Positions 6,820 to 8,992 of a stretch of 8,992 nucleotides of DNA are shown piece by piece. Under the pieces are notes generated by a model that saw nothing but the letters and a program-made list of their open reading frames with translations, did not search any database and was not told where the DNA came from. The stretch comes from Candidatus Glassbacteria bacterium RIFCSPLOWO2_12_FULL_58_11 (GTDB taxonomy: Bacteria > Gemmatimonadota > Glassbacteria > GWA2-58-10), in the NCBI GenBank assembly GCA_001780825.1, contig MFIX01000093.1, positions 1-8,992 on the forward strand, in the 5' to 3' direction. A program made the position numbers and the translations under genes. How positions within the stretch are numbered: position 1 is the first letter of the stretch; the number at the start of each line of letters is the position of its first letter.

Positions 6820-6863
6820 TTCCCCAAGCCGGCCCGCGCATACCGGATAGGAACTTTTTATCC

Positions 6864-7589
6864 ATGAGCACAGAAACAACCCGCTACCGCTATCTGGACA
6901 AGTCCTGGGATTGGGATGAGTTAGCCGCTTTTATCGACCGCAATTACAAGGATCCCGACCCCGCGAGACCGGACCGGATAGCTCTCGCCCTCGAGATGGT
7001 CGAGGGCCGCGAGGTGCTGGACCTGGGCTGCCATTTCGGGTTCCATGCCCACTATCTGGCCCGGCTGGGACACCGGGTGGTCGGCGCGGAAATCGACCCG
7101 GAGCTGGTCCGGATCGGAAAGAAAAAATATTCCCATCCGAACCTCGAGCTGGTCCAGGTCGAGGGGACGAGGCTCGAGTTCGCGGACTGTTCTTTCGACG
7201 CGGTGCTCCTGCTGGAAGTGCTCGAGCACACCCGCGACCCGCGCGGCCTGGTGGCCGAAATCCACCGCGTGCTCCGGCCCGGGGGGTTTTTTATCCTCTC
7301 CGTGCCCAATGCGGCCTCTTATCATACGCTGGGCCGGACCCTGTTACTGAACCTGAAGTCCTATTACCGAAAAATGGAGAGCTGGCCGGAGTTTGCCACG
7401 GACCAGCGTGACCATTATTTTTACTGGGACCCATTTACGCTCTACCGCCTGCTCAACTATCAGGGTTTCCGGTATGTGGAACATAAGTTTTCCGACAATC
7501 TCAGGCTGGTAAACTTTCTGGCGCGGTTCATCCCGCCGCTGGGCAGGATTTCTACCTGCTTTATCATAAAAGTCGTCAAAGAGCGGTGA
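6864..7589 (+). CDS. Class I SAM-dependent methyltransferase (Methyltransf_11 type)
   Basis: The 241-residue protein carries all standard class I motifs: VLDLGCHFG (51-59) for the glycine-rich SAM loop, GAEID (74-78) with the ribose-binding acidic residue, FDAVLLLEVLEH (111-122), and VLRPGGFFILSVPN from residue 136. The region after about 150 is rich in Tyr, Trp and Phe (SYYRKMESW, DHYFYWDPFTLYRLL) and resembles methyltransferases that act on glycans, quinones or lipid-linked sugars. I chose the ATG at 6864, preceded by AGGA at 6849-6852. The frame stays open upstream to 6675, but that stretch overlaps the first methyltransferase and has no conserved motif. The two neighbours differ too much to be a recent duplication. 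Acceptor unknown; the protein looks soluble. Confidence 0.85.
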   Translation: MSTETTRYRYLDKSWDWDELAAFIDRNYKDPDPARPDRIALALEMVEGREVLDLGCHFGFHAHYLARLGHRVVGAEIDPELVRIGKKKYSHPNLELVQVEGTRLEFADCSFDAVLLLEVLEHTRDPRGLVAEIHRVLRPGGFFILSVPNAASYHTLGRTLLLNLKSYYRKMESWPEFATDQRDHYFYWDPFTLYRLLNYQGFRYVEHKFSDNLRLVNFLARFIPPLGRISTCFIIKVVKER

Positions 7590-7645
7590 GGGAACCGCGA
7601 GGCAGTACCAGGCACCGTCACGAAACTTTAAAATGATCAAGTCCT

Positions 7646-7651
7646 AAGGAG
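7646..7651 (+). promoter_or_regulatory. Ribosome binding site of the GatZ/KbaZ-like gene
   Basis: AAGGAG lies five bases before the ATG at 7657. It overlaps the alternative GTG at 7651, which argues for the ATG. A TAAAAT hexamer at 7629-7634 could be a -10, but no convincing -35 goes with it. Confidence 0.7.
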
Positions 7652-7656
7652 TGAGC

Positions 7657-8964
7657 ATGAAACGTAAGACCGCAGACAACAGCCGCATCCGGCAGCTCGC
7701 CGAAAAAGCCGGCCGGCCCCTGGCTGATGCGGTGCTGCAAGCCTTGAAAAAAAGCGCCGGGCGAGGTGCGCCGCGGGTAACCCTTTTCGCGGCCTGCCCC
7801 AACAGCGAAGCGGTGACCCGGGCCGCCATCCGCGGGGCGCTCGGGGCCGGGGCGCCGATCAAGTTCGCGGCCACGCTGAACCAGGTGGACCTGGACGGCG
7901 GCTACACAGGCTGGACCCAGGCCGAATTCATGGCCCTGGTGCAGGATGAGGTGGACCGCAGCGAGTTCAGCGGCCCGGTGATTGTCGCCCTGGACCACGG
8001 CGGGCCCTGGCTCAAGGACAAGCAATCCATCGAGCACTGGCCGCTGGAGAAAGCGATGCAGGGGGTCAAGGACTCGCTGATCGCCTGCGCGGAGGCCGGC
8101 TATGACCTCCTGCATGTCGACCCAACCGTGGACCGGACCCTGCCCGCGGGGAAGACTATTTCCATCCAAACCGTGGTCGAGCGTACGGTCGAGCTGATCG
8201 TGCACACCGAAAAACACCGCCGTCAGCGCGGCCTGCCCCCTATCAGCTACGAGGTGGGCACCGAGGAGGTCCACGGCGGACTGGCCGACCTGGGCACCTT
8301 CCGGAACTTTTTACAGGGTCTGAAAGAGGGTTTGAAGAGTCACGGTCTGACCGATGTCTGGCCCTGTTTCGTGGTCGGCAAAGTGGGCACCGACCTGCAT
8401 ACCAGCCTGTTCGACCCGGAGGTCGCCGGGACCCTGGTCAGGATCGCCGCCGAGTGGGGCTCGTTCATCAAGGGCCATTATACCGACAGTGTGGAAAACC
8501 CGGAAGCCTACCCGGCAAGCGGCATGGGCGGGGCGAATGTCGGTCCGGAATTCACCGAGGCCGAGTACAATTCGCTGAAAAAATACTGCGCTGAGGAGGA
8601 GAAGCTGCTTGCCGCCGGCCGCCTGAAAGAAAAATCCGGGCTGCTGCAGAGCCTGGAGGATGCGGTCGTCGCCAGCCGGCGCTGGGAAAAATGGCGCCTG
8701 GCGAATGAAAAAGACAAGCCCTTCAGCCAGCTGGGCCGGGAAAGAAGGGAATGGCTGGTGCGCACCGGCTGCCGCTACATCTGGACCGACCCGAACGTGC
8801 TCGAGGCCCGGAAAAAACTCTATGCCGGCCTGTCCGGCCTGGGAATCGATGCCGAGAGCGGAGTGATCGGAGACATTGTCCGGGTGATGGATAAGTACTT
8901 CGACAAGTTCAACCTGAAAGGAACGCTAGGACGAATCGAGAAGGAGCTGGAGGCGGGGTTATAA
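7657..8964 (+). CDS. GatZ/KbaZ-like class II D-tagatose-bisphosphate aldolase non-catalytic subunit family protein
   Basis: The 435-residue protein has the TIM-barrel signature of the GatZ/KbaZ family (formerly annotated as tagatose-6-phosphate kinase): NQVDLDGGYTG (75-85), ALDHGGPW (111-118), LLHVDPTVD (151-159), YEVGTEEVHGGL (198-209), then KGHYTDS and NVGPEFTEAEYNSL in the C-terminal half. In E. coli, GatZ and KbaZ stabilise the catalytic aldolases GatY and KbaY, which split tagatose 1,6-bisphosphate in galactitol and N-acetylgalactosamine use. The length is close to the usual 420-430 residues and nothing is truncated. Here the gene follows the methyltransferases by 67 bases, with only a weak 5-bp hairpin (7583-7598) between, and no GatY/KbaY-like gene is in view. 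It may therefore act alone on a different sugar phosphate or partner with an enzyme encoded elsewhere. It is cytoplasmic. Confidence 0.85.
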   Translation: MKRKTADNSRIRQLAEKAGRPLADAVLQALKKSAGRGAPRVTLFAACPNSEAVTRAAIRGALGAGAPIKFAATLNQVDLDGGYTGWTQAEFMALVQDEVDRSEFSGPVIVALDHGGPWLKDKQSIEHWPLEKAMQGVKDSLIACAEAGYDLLHVDPTVDRTLPAGKTISIQTVVERTVELIVHTEKHRRQRGLPPISYEVGTEEVHGGLADLGTFRNFLQGLKEGLKSHGLTDVWPCFVVGKVGTDLHTSLFDPEVAGTLVRIAAEWGSFIKGHYTDSVENPEAYPASGMGGANVGPEFTEAEYNSLKKYCAEEEKLLAAGRLKEKSGLLQSLEDAVVASRRWEKWRLANEKDKPFSQLGRERREWLVRTGCRYIWTDPNVLEARKKLYAGLSGLGIDAESGVIGDIVRVMDKYFDKFNLKGTLGRIEKELEAGL

Positions 8965-8992
8965 ATCCTTTAGCAATTTAACGGATATAAAA

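Noticed and set aside
6812..6850. 12-codon frame overlapping the end of the first methyltransferase
   Set aside because: It is too short and has no binding site or recognisable content; probably chance.
6675..6863. Upstream extension of the second methyltransferase
   Set aside because: The extension overlaps the end of the first methyltransferase, has no methyltransferase motif, and a better start with an AGGA site exists at 6864.
7583..7598. Hairpin GCGGT/ACCGC after the second methyltransferase stop as a terminator
   Set aside because: The stem is only 5 bp and no T-run follows, so read-through into the GatZ-like gene is as likely.
7618..8274. 218-codon minus-strand frame opposite the GatZ/KbaZ-like gene
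   Set aside because: It is antisense to well-conserved GatZ motifs and shows no independent motif.

Overview
The window is a GC-rich piece of bacterial chromosome carrying eight supportable protein genes on both strands. I see no RNA genes, insertion sequences, CRISPR arrays or phage genes. The GC-rich codon use, the frequent GTG/TTG starts and the gene content (PL26-type pectin lyase, DUF2652 protein, long-loop GmhA-like isomerase, GatZ/KbaZ-like protein) suggest an environmental, polysaccharide-using heterotroph, perhaps from the FCB or PVC lineages. The taxonomic guess is inference only; no marker gene is present.

Layout. Positions 1-2363 (+) hold most of a large secreted-type polysaccharide-active protein of the PcRGLX/YetA (PL26) family, cut off at the left window edge. 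Positions 2463-3221 (+) encode a DUF2652 protein, a relative of class III nucleotidyl cyclases. A perfect 15-bp hairpin at 3333-3368 sits between this gene and the convergent bacterioferritin gene (3400-3909, -). Next, on the minus strand, come a carbon-nitrogen hydrolase (4024-5007) and a GmhA-like SIS isomerase (5067-5699). These two look like an operon read from a promoter with a consensus -35 near 5830. A divergent intergenic region of about 355 bp (5700-6054) separates this operon from the plus-strand genes. Those are two class I SAM-dependent methyltransferases in tandem (6055-6819 and 6864-7589) and a complete GatZ/KbaZ-like gene (7657-8964). The window ends 28 bp after its stop.

How the genes may work together. 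The lyase, the isomerase and the GatZ/KbaZ-like protein all point to carbohydrate use or sugar-phosphate chemistry, but no transporter, regulator or partner enzyme lies in the window to tie them into one pathway. Bacterioferritin stands apart as an iron-storage gene with its own AT-rich leader and a candidate operator. I do not see a clear new multi-gene system. The most unusual items are the DUF2652 protein, which keeps the cyclase metal aspartates but lacks the catalytic asparagine; the symmetric element in the bacterioferritin leader; and the GatZ-like gene with no GatY-like partner in view.
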